A stretch of 64,000 nucleotides of DNA from contig CM076281.1 in the NCBI GenBank assembly GCA_038380795.1, positions 1,240,001 through 1,304,000 of the forward strand, written 5' to 3'. Every line of letters begins with the position of its first letter. Position 1 is the stretch's first letter. Of this stretch, positions 23,977 through 36,500 are shown in pieces. The notes under the pieces were generated by a model. It was not told the origin of the DNA. It did no database searches and saw nothing but the letters and a program-made list of their open reading frames with translations. The translations under genes and the position numbers were made by a program. This stretch comes from Pyrocephalus nanus. Lineage: Eukaryota; Chordata; Aves; Passeriformes; Tyrannidae.

Positions 23977-26900
23977 TTACTGCCCTTCCTTCAGAGTCTC
24001 CTCCTCCTCCCGGAGCTGCTGCCTCCGTGCTTGGAAGTCTTCATCTGAAAGGCAGAGGCAGGCAGGGGCTGGAGCCACCTCCACACCGGGACACCTCCAC
24101 TGCACCATGGCCCAGCTCCAGGGAGGTGCCCCAGGGGGAGGCAGCCCAGCCCCTGTCCTGGGGCAGAGATTTCCTTGCTCAGACAGACAATTCCCAGTGG
24201 GACACTGAGGTTCTCTGCCATAACTGAGAACACCAGAAGGGGGTTTTGGCCCACAGGGGTGTTTCTGCAAGGTGGTCACTCCTGGGCCATCCCCAGGCCA
24301 AGCACCAGCCACACCCAGCACAGCACACCCATCAGCATTCCTTACCATATCCATGGCCTTCCACGTCGTCCAGGAGATTTGCCGTGGAAGCCGCCGTCCC
24401 CATCCTGCACTCCCCACTAAGGAAAACCAGCTGTGGGGCCGGGAGGTGGCTGTGGCACCACAATCCCCCTTCCCATCCCACGGCCCAGCCACGGGGCAGC
24501 CGGGGGGCTCTGCCCACACCCTGCCCTTGGGGAGCCCTGGGAGCACCCGAGTGAGGCCCCTCAGACAGCCCTGGGCCCTCCCCCAGTTCCCTTTCAGGAT
24601 ACACCTGGTGCTTCAACAAGTGTTTTCTTTTTGATTTTCTCATCTTCGTCTTCTCGGAGAAGGCTCTGGCGAGTTCAAACAGCTTCTTGCGCGTGGCTGG
24701 AAGGAAGGAACGGGGTGAGGGTCTCACCCCAACACCTTCCTGGAGCTGCCATGTGTGATGGGGAGGAGACAGGCAGGGCCGAGGTGTGAGAGCCACCCAC
24801 AACCCTGTGGTGATGCCCAGGAGCATCCTGCTCTGCACTGGCAAGGCCCAGGAGAGCACCACAGGGTGGGGATGCACCAGCCCATGGCTGTGAAATGCAG
24901 GTGGAAATTGCTGCCACCTCTCCCCCTGCCTCCCCCACTCCCAGCTCCCCTCCAGCCCTCCTGGGCACCCCGCTGCCAGCACGGAGCCCGCACACCCACT
25001 CACATTTTCCCATGTGTTTCAATTTGTCTCGGAATAAGGCATCGTCAGACACGGCACCGCCGGCCTCGCTGGTTACAGAGGGGGCTACATCACCTGCAAG
25101 GCAAACATCTGGTCACTGGGGGTGTGTGATGAGGGGACACTCGAGACAAACCACTTCCATGACCCAGTTCCAGAGCTAGCACAGCACGGCCCTGCCACGA
25201 GCACAGCTGAGCCAGAGCAGGAGGGACAAGGGCACTGCCACACGGGGCTGGCTCTGGACAAAGGCCCTCAGCAGACACAGCCCTGTGCTGGTGGGTGCAG
25301 ATGTGGGCCTGCAGCCCACCCTCACCATGATCCCCCCGTGAGTGGACGTGGGGTGAGCGGTGGCTCAGTCCCAGCACAGGCACCTCCCTCTGTGCTGCTC
25401 CAAATTACCCTGGGCACTGCCTGCACTCTGGGTACTGGATTGTGGTACCCAGGACAGCAGGGTCACCACATCAGGAGCAGGACTTCCAGCTCGGTCAGGT
25501 GGCCCAGAGACCCCCAGAGCCATGTCCCTGTGCCTGCTGGGCCGTGCCCCTTCCCCAGGTCCGTGTGCCCAGCTGGAGCTCTGCCAGGCTGCCCTGCCAC
25601 CGCGTCTCACCCGACCCTGCGTGGGGCCATCGACAGACACCAGCTCTAATTCTGACTCTGGGCAGCTGCTCCCTCACTGAGGTTAATCAGGATTACCCGG
25701 GAACAGTCGTTATGCCTCACAGGCACAATCCTCTGCCCCAGCCCAGGCAAGGGGGGACAGGGGTGGACAGAGGCAGGATGCAGGAGCACCTCCATGAGGG
25801 GAGGGCAGGAGCACCCGTTCCCATCACCCACCAGCTTCTCTCCAGTGCTGGGGGGGCAGCAGGGAGGAATCAGCCCATTTCCTCCCCCCACAGCCACTTT
25901 GGGGGCAGCCAGGCCAGGGGCTGGGAATGCAGGGCCTGTGGGGCATCCTGCTGCAGAGAGATGATGCTCACGTGTGCCTTGGAAGTTACCTGATAATACG
26001 GAGGAGAACCCAAAGTCGTTGCTGACAGCAACACTGCTCGACTTGGATTTTTTGGACTCGTATTTCAATCGATCTGAAAAGCAGAAAGCACAGCGCCCGC
26101 TCGATCAGACCCTCGGGCGGAGCACGCGGCTCCCTCCCCTCTGCCCTCACGCCCCGTGGCTGCCAAGGGACAGCTCAGGAGGGGAAGGGCAGCTCTGTCC
26201 TCAGCAGCAGTAAAACTACCCACACCCTCCCTGTGGCACTGGACGAGCAACCAGCTCACTGGGAAGGAGCGTGGTGACAGGGAAGGAGCAGTCATGGGGA
26301 AACTGCTCTGCACTTCAGGGCTGCCAGCACCTGGGGAGGGTGCACAGCCAGGGAGGGCTCAGAGGGCATTTCCAAAGCTCCTTGCTGTGGATTCTGCTGG
26401 GCTCTGCCAGTGCCACGGGGTGGGCACACAGCCAAAAAGCAGAGGTTTCTGCAGGTGCTTCTCACCTCTCTCCAGGGCAAGGAGGAAATCCCGGTTCCTC
26501 TGGAGCTCCTTCATGAACTCCTCGTTCTGCAGGAAGAGCGCGATCCGCTCGTCCTCCAGGTACTGCTTCCAGCGCCGCTCCTGCTCCAGGGAGCCCTGGC
26601 CCCTCGGGACGAGCCCCCTCGGCAGGGGCTGCCTGCAGCCGTGGGAGCCCTGCAGGGAGGCAGACACGGCACAGGTGGGGTGGTGGTCTCAGTGCCCGGG
26701 GGTCCCTGCACCAGTGCCTTGGGCTACTCGGCCTTTTGGCCCTGTTACCCTTCACCCCAGCACGGACAGCCACCGACTGCTGCTCCCCAGCAGGGCCCTG
26801 GGACAGCACTGTCCCCCCGGGATGGTGCTGCTGCAAAGGGGACAAAGGGGACAGGGCATCACTGCCTCTGGCCACCGGGAGGGGGGACAGGACAGAGGGG

Positions 26901-29852
26901 ACCCACATGGGAACCTCTCGGAGCCAGAAGTGCTCCTGCGCCAAGCACAGGCCTGCCCAGATTTTTAACTTTATACCGTGGGGTTATAAAGTTAACCACC
27001 ACAGGCAAGAGAAGGGTCTCATCCAGCATTGCTGCTTTTATTTCCCATCTCTAAAAAAGCAGAGTCTGCAGTTTCCTGCTGACAAACGTCCCTGCGTGAG
27101 GCACGTCACGCCTCGCACCTGGGGAGCAGCACAGCCCCACGCTGCAGCACAACCTCAGCCTTGCCTGCAATATTTATCTGATTTGTGGCTGCTCCCAGAG
27201 AGCCATAAAAAGCAAAAGCACACAATTACCGGGGAAAGAAAAGGGCAGCTGCTCCTCTCCTCCCCCTGAGCCCAAATGAATTGGCACACTCCTATTCCCA
27301 GAAAGGTAATAGAGCCCACGAAGCTCAACTTGCAGGGCAATCATTCATGAAAACGTGGCAGGCTGCCTTTGGAGCCGAAAAGGGAGGGAGGAGCAGGGTT
27401 TCTGCAGCTCCTCCAGACCCTCGCCATGCCAGGAGGGCGCTGGACCCATTTACAGTGTTAGCAAAGGGTTGAGGACACCCCAGACTGCAGCATGCCTGGA
27501 GCCCAGCGTGCTCTGTGCCAGGGCTGCTTGTTCCCCACAGGGTGCTGCCCATTGCCTGCCCTGCTGCAGGCACCCAAACCTGGTGGCTTCAAAACTGCCA
27601 TGAAGCACATGGGACTCTGCTTTCCCAGGGGCAAATCCTCTGGCTTGCACCAGCTTTCCCACCCAAGTTCCACTGCAGCAGCTCTCGAGTGCCCCAGCAG
27701 TGCCACTGGTCCTGCAGTGTTACTGGTCCTGCTGCTCCTCCCCAGGGCAGCAGGTGAGACTTTCAAATAACTGAAAATACAAGGTGCTTATGGCAAGTGG
27801 CATTTCTGGCACCAATCACTGAGATAATGGCAGGGCAAATATGCAAGCCTCGCTGAAAGATTCCCCTTTCACACCTTGCCCGCTTCAGTCTCACCTTGCA
27901 CAAGACACGTTCCAAGGCTTTCAGTTTAGTGCACACCCAGTACCCAGCTGCTTGCAGAGTGCTGGTGCTGCAGCTCAGGGTGGCTGAGAAGGGGGAGCAG
28001 TGCTCCATGCTGCTCTGTGGAGCTGGGATGCAGGCTGGAAAGGGGAGCAAGCCTCACCTGCGTGCTGGCTGTCTGCTGGGGCAGGATGCGGAGGAAATCC
28101 TCGGGGAGGTTGCCCAGGAGCGGCGGGTTCCAGTTCCTGTAGTGCCCGGGTGCCGGGGTGCTGCCAGGGCCTGGCACATCCATCCTGTGGGACAAGCACA
28201 GACCCTCCTTTGGTGAGGGAGAAACCCACCAACACCTGGCACAGCAGTGGGGCACAGGGCCTGGCACAGCAGCTCACCCAGCTCCACCAGCGGTCCTGGG
28301 AACCAGGACACCCCAGCACGCTTCCCTAACCTGCGGTGTTGGTGTCAGCTCTGGAGAGTGAAAGGCTTTCCTAGTGCAATTGGAATCTCTGGGAGCTGCA
28401 TTTCGAGGCTTGCCCTGCGACTTTGCAGGCTGGGATTTCCTTCTCCTCCCTGTTTCACTCAGACTCCCAAAAACCAGCCTGGTGGAGCCCCAGCACCGCA
28501 GGGATTTGCCTGCGAAGCTGACGAAGGTCTCTCACCAGATGTCACACCTGGCCTGCACAGCCCCTGTCCGAGGGGCTGGCACAGGGGTGGCCAGGGCACC
28601 ACACAGGGGTCCCACAGCCCCACAGCTCCAGCCATGGTGGTGCTGCTGGGGCACAGACCCCGGGGCTCAGTGCCCTGGGCTCAGCTCCCGCTGCAGCCCC
28701 ACACAGCCCGGCTGCCCAGCACCTGGTGTTTGTGAGCGGGGGCGAGCGCTCCCCGCCCCCAGCAGCTCATTTTTGCCATTCCACACACTGCCAGAGCAGC
28801 TTTCCAGGCCCCTCAGCTGCTCGTGTTTTAGGGCCTCACAGGGACTGCTGAGCCAGCTGTGAGCTTCATTCATCTCCCTCGTCTCCATCCCACCCGACCC
28901 CAACGAACTGGGGTCAGATACCCCGTGCCAGGGCAGCTGATGGCAGCCTGACCCCGGGACTGGCACAGGGTGCCCCAGGAGCAGGAGGGGTGAGGGGCTG
29001 GGGGCTCACCTGGGCGGGGGGGTGGGCGGTGCACGGGGGTAGCGGCTGCTGAACGCCTGGCTCTCGTAGGCAGGAGGGGAATACACGGGAGGGGGCTCCT
29101 CATCCGAGCTATCCGGCTCCAGGGTCCGCTCCAAGATCTGCAGAGTGAGAGGATGGGGTGAGGGCAGGACAGGGAAATGCTCCTCAGTGGGCCAGGGCAC
29201 GGACAGCACGGGTTGAAAGACACTGCAGAGGATGGGGGTCAACCTCGTGGCACTGGTCCCTGCACCAGGGGCTTTGGAGGAGTTTGGAGGTGCTGCTCAA
29301 GGGGTGAGCGTGACTGAGCCTGTCCTTGGGTGCACACAGCTCTGCAGAGTCCCTCTGGCAGCAGCAAAGGGTCCTTGTTGGGTTTTGGGGCAGGAGGGAG
29401 TGGGGAGAGCACCTTGGCTTGAGCCCCAAGCAGTGCCCAGGACACACCAGGCAGGCTGTGCGCTCCAGACCAGCTGAACAGGCCCTCGGACCTCTGCCCG
29501 CCTGCAGCGGCCGAGCAGCACCGTGCCCAGGCAGCCCAGGCAGGGGAGCCCCCCAGGGTACCTCGGGGGGGATGCTGTCCTCCGAGTCCGAGCTGTCGTC
29601 GCAGCCGCTGCCGTCCAGGTTCATCTGCAGGAGCTGGTCGATGGTGGCGTCCACGGCGCCATTGTTGGCCCTCAAGACGCACTCGATGATGTCGTAGTCC
29701 ATGTTGGGGAACATGGTCTTGAAGTCCTCCATGGCCTGGTTGAACTCCAGCCGTCGGACCTGCCTGGCGGGGCGGCTGTTGTTGAGCTCCTGGGCGGAGG
29801 AGCCGCCGCGGGAGCCGCCGTTGCTGCTGCTCCGTCGAAAGAGGCTCGTCAT
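23977..29852 (-). CDS. CUEDC1: CUE domain-containing protein 1, nine coding exons
   Basis: Ubiquitin-binding adaptor-like protein; its cellular role is poorly defined. Coding exons in transcription order: 29852-29562, 29137-29010, 28184-28058, 26649-26466, 26073-25990, 25093-25004, 24696-24603, 24404-24346, 24044-23977. Phases agree throughout; the total is 1,125 nt, or 374 residues (human 386 from recall). The N-terminus MTSLFRRSSSNGG precedes a CUE domain at about residues 33-78 with the ubiquitin-contact MFP motif (47-49) and the di-leucine (74-75). Exon 2 encodes an acidic DSSDEE stretch, then two PPxY motifs, PPVY (113-116) and PPAY (118-121), which in other proteins bind WW domains of NEDD4-type ligases. 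Exon 3 has the conserved NWNPPLLGNLP block. Exon 4 has an RRWKQYLEDERIALFLQNEE helix. Exon 7 has a basic KTKMRKSKRKHLLKH segment, and the C-terminus is charged. The exon 7/8 junction is uncertain: at least one other frame-compatible pair (donor at 24604/24605, acceptor before 24430) would add eight residues. Confidence 0.95.
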
Positions 29853-29908
29853 GGCGGGGCGGCTGCGGGGGCACGGCGGCCACGGTGCTGGTGTGCCCGC
29901 CGCCCTCC

Positions 29909-29944
29909 TCACGGGGGGCTGCCCTGGTGGCCAGCGGGGACCAT
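29909..29944 (-). other. uORF in the CUEDC1 leader, 11 codons plus stop
   Basis: ATG at 29944 opens a short frame (MVPAGHQGSPP) closed by TGA at 29909-29911, 56 nt before the main start and in a different frame. It may lower main-ORF translation; this is not tested. Confidence 0.6.
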
Positions 29945-29991
29945 GGGTGGGCGATGGGGGTCCCGCTCCCGGCGGCCGGCGGCTCCGCAGG

Positions 29992-30015
29992 TCAGCCCCC
30001 GGCGCGCTGCGGCAT
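29992..30015 (-). other. uORF in the CUEDC1 leader, 7 codons plus stop
   Basis: ATG at 30015 gives MPQRAGG then TGA, just downstream of the splice acceptor. It is in frame with an ATG in the first exon at 41895, so the spliced leader could carry a 31-codon uORF ending here. Confidence 0.6.
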
Positions 30016-33000
30016 CCTCCCACCTGCGGGGCAGAGGGAGAGCATCACCCACGGCACGGCACCCCGAGACACCGCCAGGTCCCCATCTCAGCCAGGGACA
30101 TTCGGCTCCATTCCACCCATCCCACTGCGTCCTCGTGGGACTGTCCCATCATCCCTGGCACACCGGAGCGGGGATGTGCCGTGCCGGGAGCTCTACAAGC
30201 AAAATGCAGGGCAAGGAAAATGGCATTACTTCCACTGCCCAGGGCTGCCCAGATTTAACGTTTCCATGCCTGACATGTATTTATAAACACAGTAAAATCG
30301 CTCTTTAAAATAAAACATGGAGTCGGCTCAGAGAGTGTCAGAGCAGGGGGCTAAAATGCTGTGCAGCACGGCAAATCGACTCTTTGGAAAAGCCACCAAA
30401 TCCAAGATTAACATTCACTTTAAAACCATAAACAGATTATACAGCTACTGCTTCTCCTTTGGAAATGCAGGGCCAAATTCAGTTCTGGATTAACTCCACT
30501 GTTGAAACAGAATTACCCCAGGAACACTTTTGATCCATAATATCATTTTCAAAGGCTTTTTCCTAAGCAGCAGGCAGAGAGTTCAGGATAACTGTCCCTA
30601 AATGGTATTTAATGCAGAAGAACGTGCCAAGCACATTTCTTAGCAGAACAGGGTTTAATCAGATTCCAAGCCATTAGGAGGAGCAGTCACCTCTGAAGGT
30701 CAGGCGGGCTCTGCCCTGCCCAGAGCCAGGCCGTGTGTGACAGCCACGTCCCCAGCGCTCGCCTGGCCTCGGCTCACAGCCCTGAGCTGCTCCAAGGGCT
30801 TCCCAGCGGCTTCCAGGGGCTGCTGAGAGCAAAACACACTTGAAAAACGTGGGGAACTGAGAGGGAACTCTGGGAGCAGGTTCACTTTTGCCACGCTGGT
30901 TAACCCCGGCCTTCATCCCCAGGGACAGCGCTGCTCTGGCTCGGTACCAGAGGAGTCACAGAGGATTCCTGCTCCTGCTCCAGGCACGCTCTGCTCTCCT
31001 TCCCTGGCTTTTTTGTAGTCCTGGAAGCATTTGCATCTGGATGCACCAACAGCAGCCCTGTGCAAACACCAGCACCAGCACCTGACCAGACTCTGCACCT
31101 CGGCCAAGGGTCCCCGGGCTGAGCACGGTGCCACAGTGCCCCCAGCCAGGGCCACTTCCCGTGGCATTTGTTTGCCCTGTGGGACAGGACCCGTGGAAAA
31201 GCAGCAGCAGGTTCATTGCTGGGCACGAGGGGCCATTTCCAAAAAGCACCAAGAGCCCCCAGCTCGCTCCTGCTCACTGATGGTATCCATGTAAGCGATT
31301 CTCAGCCAGGAACTGTCTCCATCCCGCTGCTGAGCTCTGTCCCCAGCATCTGCTCCGGCTTGCAGGAGCCGGGCACGGAGCAGGAGCAATTCCAACAGCT
31401 CTGCCCGGCTCTGTTCACCGAGCACAAATAAATCCGCTGGAGTCAATTAATAAAATGCTGCTGCTCGGTTCCTCCTCCGCTCCCCTGACTCATTCCCAGC
31501 AAAGAGCCCAGCATTGTTCACACCTCTGGAATTAGACTTTAATTGCAATATTGCATGGCTGGTTTAGTCACGTATTAAATTGAGTTGTAACACATTCTCG
31601 GGGTACACACCTCCTTAAAAGATTTGGCTGCTCCAAGAGGATGGTGAAAGAGCCTGGACACCCAGGAAAACACAGCTTATACTGAATACACTGCAAACAC
31701 ACACACCATCCACGTACGGAGACGAGAGTTTCTGTGGATAGCGTGACTGAGCTCGACAACGTGCTGAGCAGCAGAGAGCTTCTGGTCAGAAGATGAGCGA
31801 AATCAGGGATGGGGACAAGATATTTATACACCCAAAAGGCTCTGCTGCACATCTGGCTTCAAACAGTCCCGAGGGGATGTGCTGCTGGGACCTTCCCAGC
31901 CCTGACACACACCCTGGGGGTTGGGGGCTCGCAGGGGCTGCTGCAAAGGACACCTTTGGCAACACCGAGTGCCAGGGCAGCTCCACGTGCCCCGTGGGCA
32001 AACACTGCCGTGGGCAGAGGTGACAGTGGTGAAACACCACAAATGAAGGCTTTTAAATCCATTTTTTAAAGTCCTGCTGCTAATCCAGAGAAGCGCAAAC
32101 CACTACACCAGCACAAGAAAAAATCCAGGGAAAAGCAAGTCCCCTCATTGGCATGAGTTGACTTAAAAGACCAGCTGGTAGTTGTATCCCAAGGATCCTC
32201 CCCAGTTCCTGTGTGTCTGCAGCAGCACTTTCAGGTGAGCAATGGGGAGGGCAGTGGGACCCCCAGGGAAGGGGCTCAGCATGCTCCTGGCCCTTATTGC
32301 TGTGATGTCAGTGAGGGGCTGGGAAGATGCCAGGAAAAGCAAAATCCTTTGGATTTCCCAAAAAAGGAAAGAAGCAGCTGGTGTCTGACTGCAGCCCAGG
32401 CATGAGCATGGCTGTGCTTGGGGCACGGGCCGGGCTCCTCTTTGCCCCGTGCCCCCATCTGCAGAACAGGGCTGTGATGACTCGTTTGGCTGCTGCCTGA
32501 TCAACTTTCTTCCCGCTTGAAAACAGCTCTGGCCCTGTTTTCCTGCAGGAAGGACCCTGAATGCTGTTATTCATTCACCCAAACCCGGGCACAGGCGTAA
32601 TCCTTCCCCCTTCTGCTGTGCCCATCACAGGAGGAGCTTAAAGGCTTTGCAAGCTCCGGGCGAGCGTGTCCCCGTCCCCGGGTCGCAGGGAAAGGCGAGG
32701 TGGCAGCAGGGACACTGGTGGGGCTGGCACTGCCCCTGTGCCCCCCACCATGGCCTAAATCCTCCCGTCCTGGCAGGGCACAGGCAGTGCCTGGTCCTGG
32801 CTCACCCTGGGGACACAGTGGCAGTGCCCAGCTGAGCATCCAGCGCTGGTGGCTGTCCCAGCATTGACCTGCGCCATGGGGAAAGTGCCAGGTGACATCC
32901 CAGTGCCAGCCCCGCAGGAAGGGCTGCCTTGATGCCTCATCCACACCAGCTTTTATCCAAATGCCTCTGTGCTCTGGGATGGGGCTGGTACTGAAAACGC

Positions 33001-33525
33001 CCAGGCAGGTTTTGGTGCCACCACGCAGCCAGGACAGTGTGGGATGCTCTCCCACAGACCTCCATGGCTGCAGGCTGTGCTCAGGCACCAGCACACCTTT
33101 GTGTGCAGCTCCTGCCCTGAGCTCACCACTTAAAACCAGAAAATGTGACCAAACAAAAGCTGACCTCGGGAGGAGGATGCCCCGTGCCAGCCCAGAGCTG
33201 CACCCAGCTCTTCTCCCACCCAAGCTGCCAACGAGTTGCTCAATTCAGATCCCAGCCAGAGCCAAGAACGAGACCTCGCAGCCAGGAGGAACCCTCAGAG
33301 CAGCTCATGGGGAGGGACGATGCTCACAGCCTGCCTGGGCACTTGTGCCTCCCAGAATTGGGCATTTCCCGTGCAGGGGTGGCCCAGGGGGCTCTGGGCA
33401 CAGTGCAAGGACCACAGGCTGCCTCCCATCAGCCAGCCAGGAACGGCGCAGAGAACAGCCGGATAATCCCGAGGCTTGGTCAGAGCGGTCATGTCGTGCT
33501 GGAAACAACATTTGCTGGGCTCTGT

Positions 33526-33597
33526 GAGGAACACAGCCCTGTGTGAGGAACACAGCCCTGTGTGAGGAACACAGCCCTGTGTGAGCAACACAGCCTG
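33526..33597. repeat. 19-bp tandem repeat with internal hairpin, about 3.7 copies
   Basis: The unit GAGGAACACAGCCCTGTGT starts at 33526, 33545, 33564 and 33583. Across units, CTGTGT-GAGGA-ACACAG forms a perfect 6-bp stem with a 5-nt loop, so a transcript would be a chain of small hairpins. Confidence 0.9.
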
Positions 33598-36500
33598 AGC
33601 AAGGAGCCAGCAGCTGCAACAGCACTGGGACTGATCGCTCGCAGCCCTCGCCGCTCGGGGAAGAGCCTTGGCACCAAGTGCAAACGAGAATATTCCCTTC
33701 CCCAGTGTCTGCTGCGGCTCAGACAGCAGATGGGATTGCTCAAACACTGCTGAGCCAGCCCGGGCCCTCTTCCCCTGCTATTGCCACGCTGTGTTTGCAG
33801 ATCATCCCTGAAAACACGCTGTGACCCCTGTTTGCAGCCAGGATGGGGGATCCCTGAGCGCTGGTTCCCCCCAGCCCAGCAATCCCCAGCTCCCCCAGGG
33901 CACCCATCACTCAGCAGCAGCTGCAAGCCCGGGCCTGTGGTGCAGAGCAGACGTGCAGAAGCATTTCCATGCACAGGATTATCTGGAGACGAGGGCCGAC
34001 AGCCCCCCCAGCTCCTGGAGGGAACACTCTTGGAGGAAGTCTCAAAACTAGGGATGTTAAACCAGAAATAATGGCTCTGGCCAGAGCAGATGTGCTGAGC
34101 TCTGCTGCAGCCAGGCTCCTGAAAGGGGATTGCTCAATATGGGAATGAGAAGTCTGGGAACTGTTCAGCAGCTGCAGGTGTGACTATAATGGGATTGAAA
34201 TTGGGATGAAAAGTAAAGGATCGGGAACAAAACTTATACCAGTGCCTAACAGCAAACTTGCTAAGGATGTGCAGGATGAGGCCCCTTCAGTCTCTCCCAA
34301 ATCCCCTCATCACCTTCTTCTCCACCTCAGGGGATGCTGAGCACCCCTCCTGGGCCCGCAGCCTGGGAAAATTGCCTGCCAGCAAATCCTTTTCCACGGA
34401 AACAAATAAGCACCTGAGGATCCCCTTTAATACTTGCTCTACTGCATATTAAAATGGCTGGGTTTAAGCCCTTTTCAAAGCAAAAGCAATCAGGGAGGCA
34501 AGCACAAGTAAGCCCTGCTTGGGAACCTGTGCAGCACATACCACTCTGCAACAGGAAATTCCCCTCTTGGCTCTCAGAGCAGGGATTGAGAGCAGAGGAG
34601 CCAGGAGAGCCCTGGAGTGATCCTGGTCCCAACACTGGGCACTGGCAGCATTCCTACTCAGGTGCTCTCACCTGCTGGCTTTGCTGGGGAGCCCACGGCC
34701 AGACCTGCACTCTGAATGCTCCATATCCACCTTTCAGAGAAGCAGTGGCTGCTGCTGCCTCAGGACACCCAGTGCTCTCCCAGCCGTGCTGGCCATTCCC
34801 TCCTCCTGGACAGATTTATGGGAGCCCTTTGTGAGCTGACCAGATGTCAGCTCTCCACAACACCCAGCTGGCTCCTAAACCAATGACACACGGATAAAAC
34901 CTGAGGGACACACAGCTGGGACAGGAGAGCCGGGCAGGGCTACACTGAGGAGGACCCCTTGCCCCCCCAGAGCAGCACCCACCTTCCCCCTGCCAGTGCT
35001 GGGATGCAGCAGGATCTGCAGGGCTGCCAGGGGGTCCTGGTGCCCCCAGCCCTCTCTGCCAAGCAAGGCAGAGCCACCTCCTGCCCCTCAGCATTGTGCT
35101 GCTAATCCCTGGCTTTCACACATTTTCCATGCCAGGACCACAGCCCCCCCCAGCTAAGCCCACATTAATGAGGTAGAACTGGAGCCTCCATCCAAAAAGT
35201 CGCCTGCCTTGCGAGGCCGCCTTGCACTGGTTTCATTGAAGGTAATTTGATCTTGGTAGGACGACATTCCTAAAATAGTTGAGGGAATTCAAACATGAAA
35301 TAAGGTTTCCAGGAAGGGATTAAAAAAAAAATAGGTCAAGCAAGTGTGAGCGATTAAAGTGACCCGGCATCCCTTTGTACGGTTTAACTGCGTCTCTGCC
35401 CGACCCTATCTCGCATCAACGTGTAATAAATTAGATCCACGAGGTTGCCCAAAGCGGGGAGGCTGATATAAGATTATTCCGGGAGGTGGCTGGTGTCGGT
35501 GACCTTTCCTCCTCCAGCTTTCACCGCCGACATCAAACACGCGCGGCCCAGCCGAAGGATCAGCTCGGAGCTTTGGAGCGGCACGGCCGGAGCCGGCGCT
35601 GCCACCGTCCCACAGCACAGCCCTGTGCCCACCACGGACCCCCTGCCTCGGTCTACCCATGCCAGGCCTGGCAGGAGGGAAGCCCAGGGACCCCCATGTG
35701 TCCCCCCGGAGCTGCCGCCGTGCAAAGCCCTCACGCCACATGTCACACAAACCCATCTCCAACTGCTTATCCCTCTTCTCCCTTTGTGCTCCCAGCCCGG
35801 CACAAAAGCCTCGGGAAGCAGCTGGGAGTGAAAGAAAATAAAAATTCCTGCGGAGACAAAGGTGTGTGACGTTCCCTGGGGCTGGGCTCGGGGCAGGGCG
35901 TGCTGAGGAGTCACTGCCAGGCGGGTTTTGGGTTAGATTTGGGCAGAGAGCACCTAAAGGGGAGTGGGAGAAAACGAACACAGGCTGCAGGCAGGGCCAG
36001 CCCTGCTCCCTGGATAATTGGCCTGGCTTATTCCCAATTGCTAATTTGCTGTGATAGGTCAAGGGTCACAGAAGTTAAAGGACAGGAGGGGGGAAAAGGG
36101 AGAAAGAGCCTGAGCAGAGGCAGAACCTTCTGCTCCAGGTTTTTGCAGGAACATACTGGAATGGACTGGGATTAGGCTGGGCTGACCCTGCTCCAGCCTG
36201 GTGCAGAGCATCTCTGCAGGATTTGGCCCTGGGCTTCCTGCAAAGGCAGGGACAGGCAGGACAGGCAGGGATGGGCAGCGCAGACCAGGCCCAGCCTCCA
36301 GCTCTCCTGCCGGCAGGGTTTAAGGGCCATCGCTCACTGTGCAAAGGAAAAATCCAGTATTGATTCACCCGAGGCTCCGGAGCACAGACCGCACGAGTTT
36401 CTATGGAAACAAAATTAGTGGAGTAAAACTCTCCCTGCCGGCACACGGTGAATTATTCACCAGGACAGGGCCCTGGCCAGAGGGGCTGCTGAGAAGATTT

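Larger units (their letters stand above)
29853..30023 (-). other. CUEDC1: 5-prime UTR part of CUEDC1 exon 2
   Basis: Upstream of the start codon the sequence stays exonic to a good acceptor (CTCTGCCCCGCAG before 30023). The start codon has a GCC just before it and lies in strong context. The main frame is open back to this acceptor. When joined to the non-coding exon at 41.8 kb, it meets a TGA there, which supports initiation at 29852. Confidence 0.75.
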
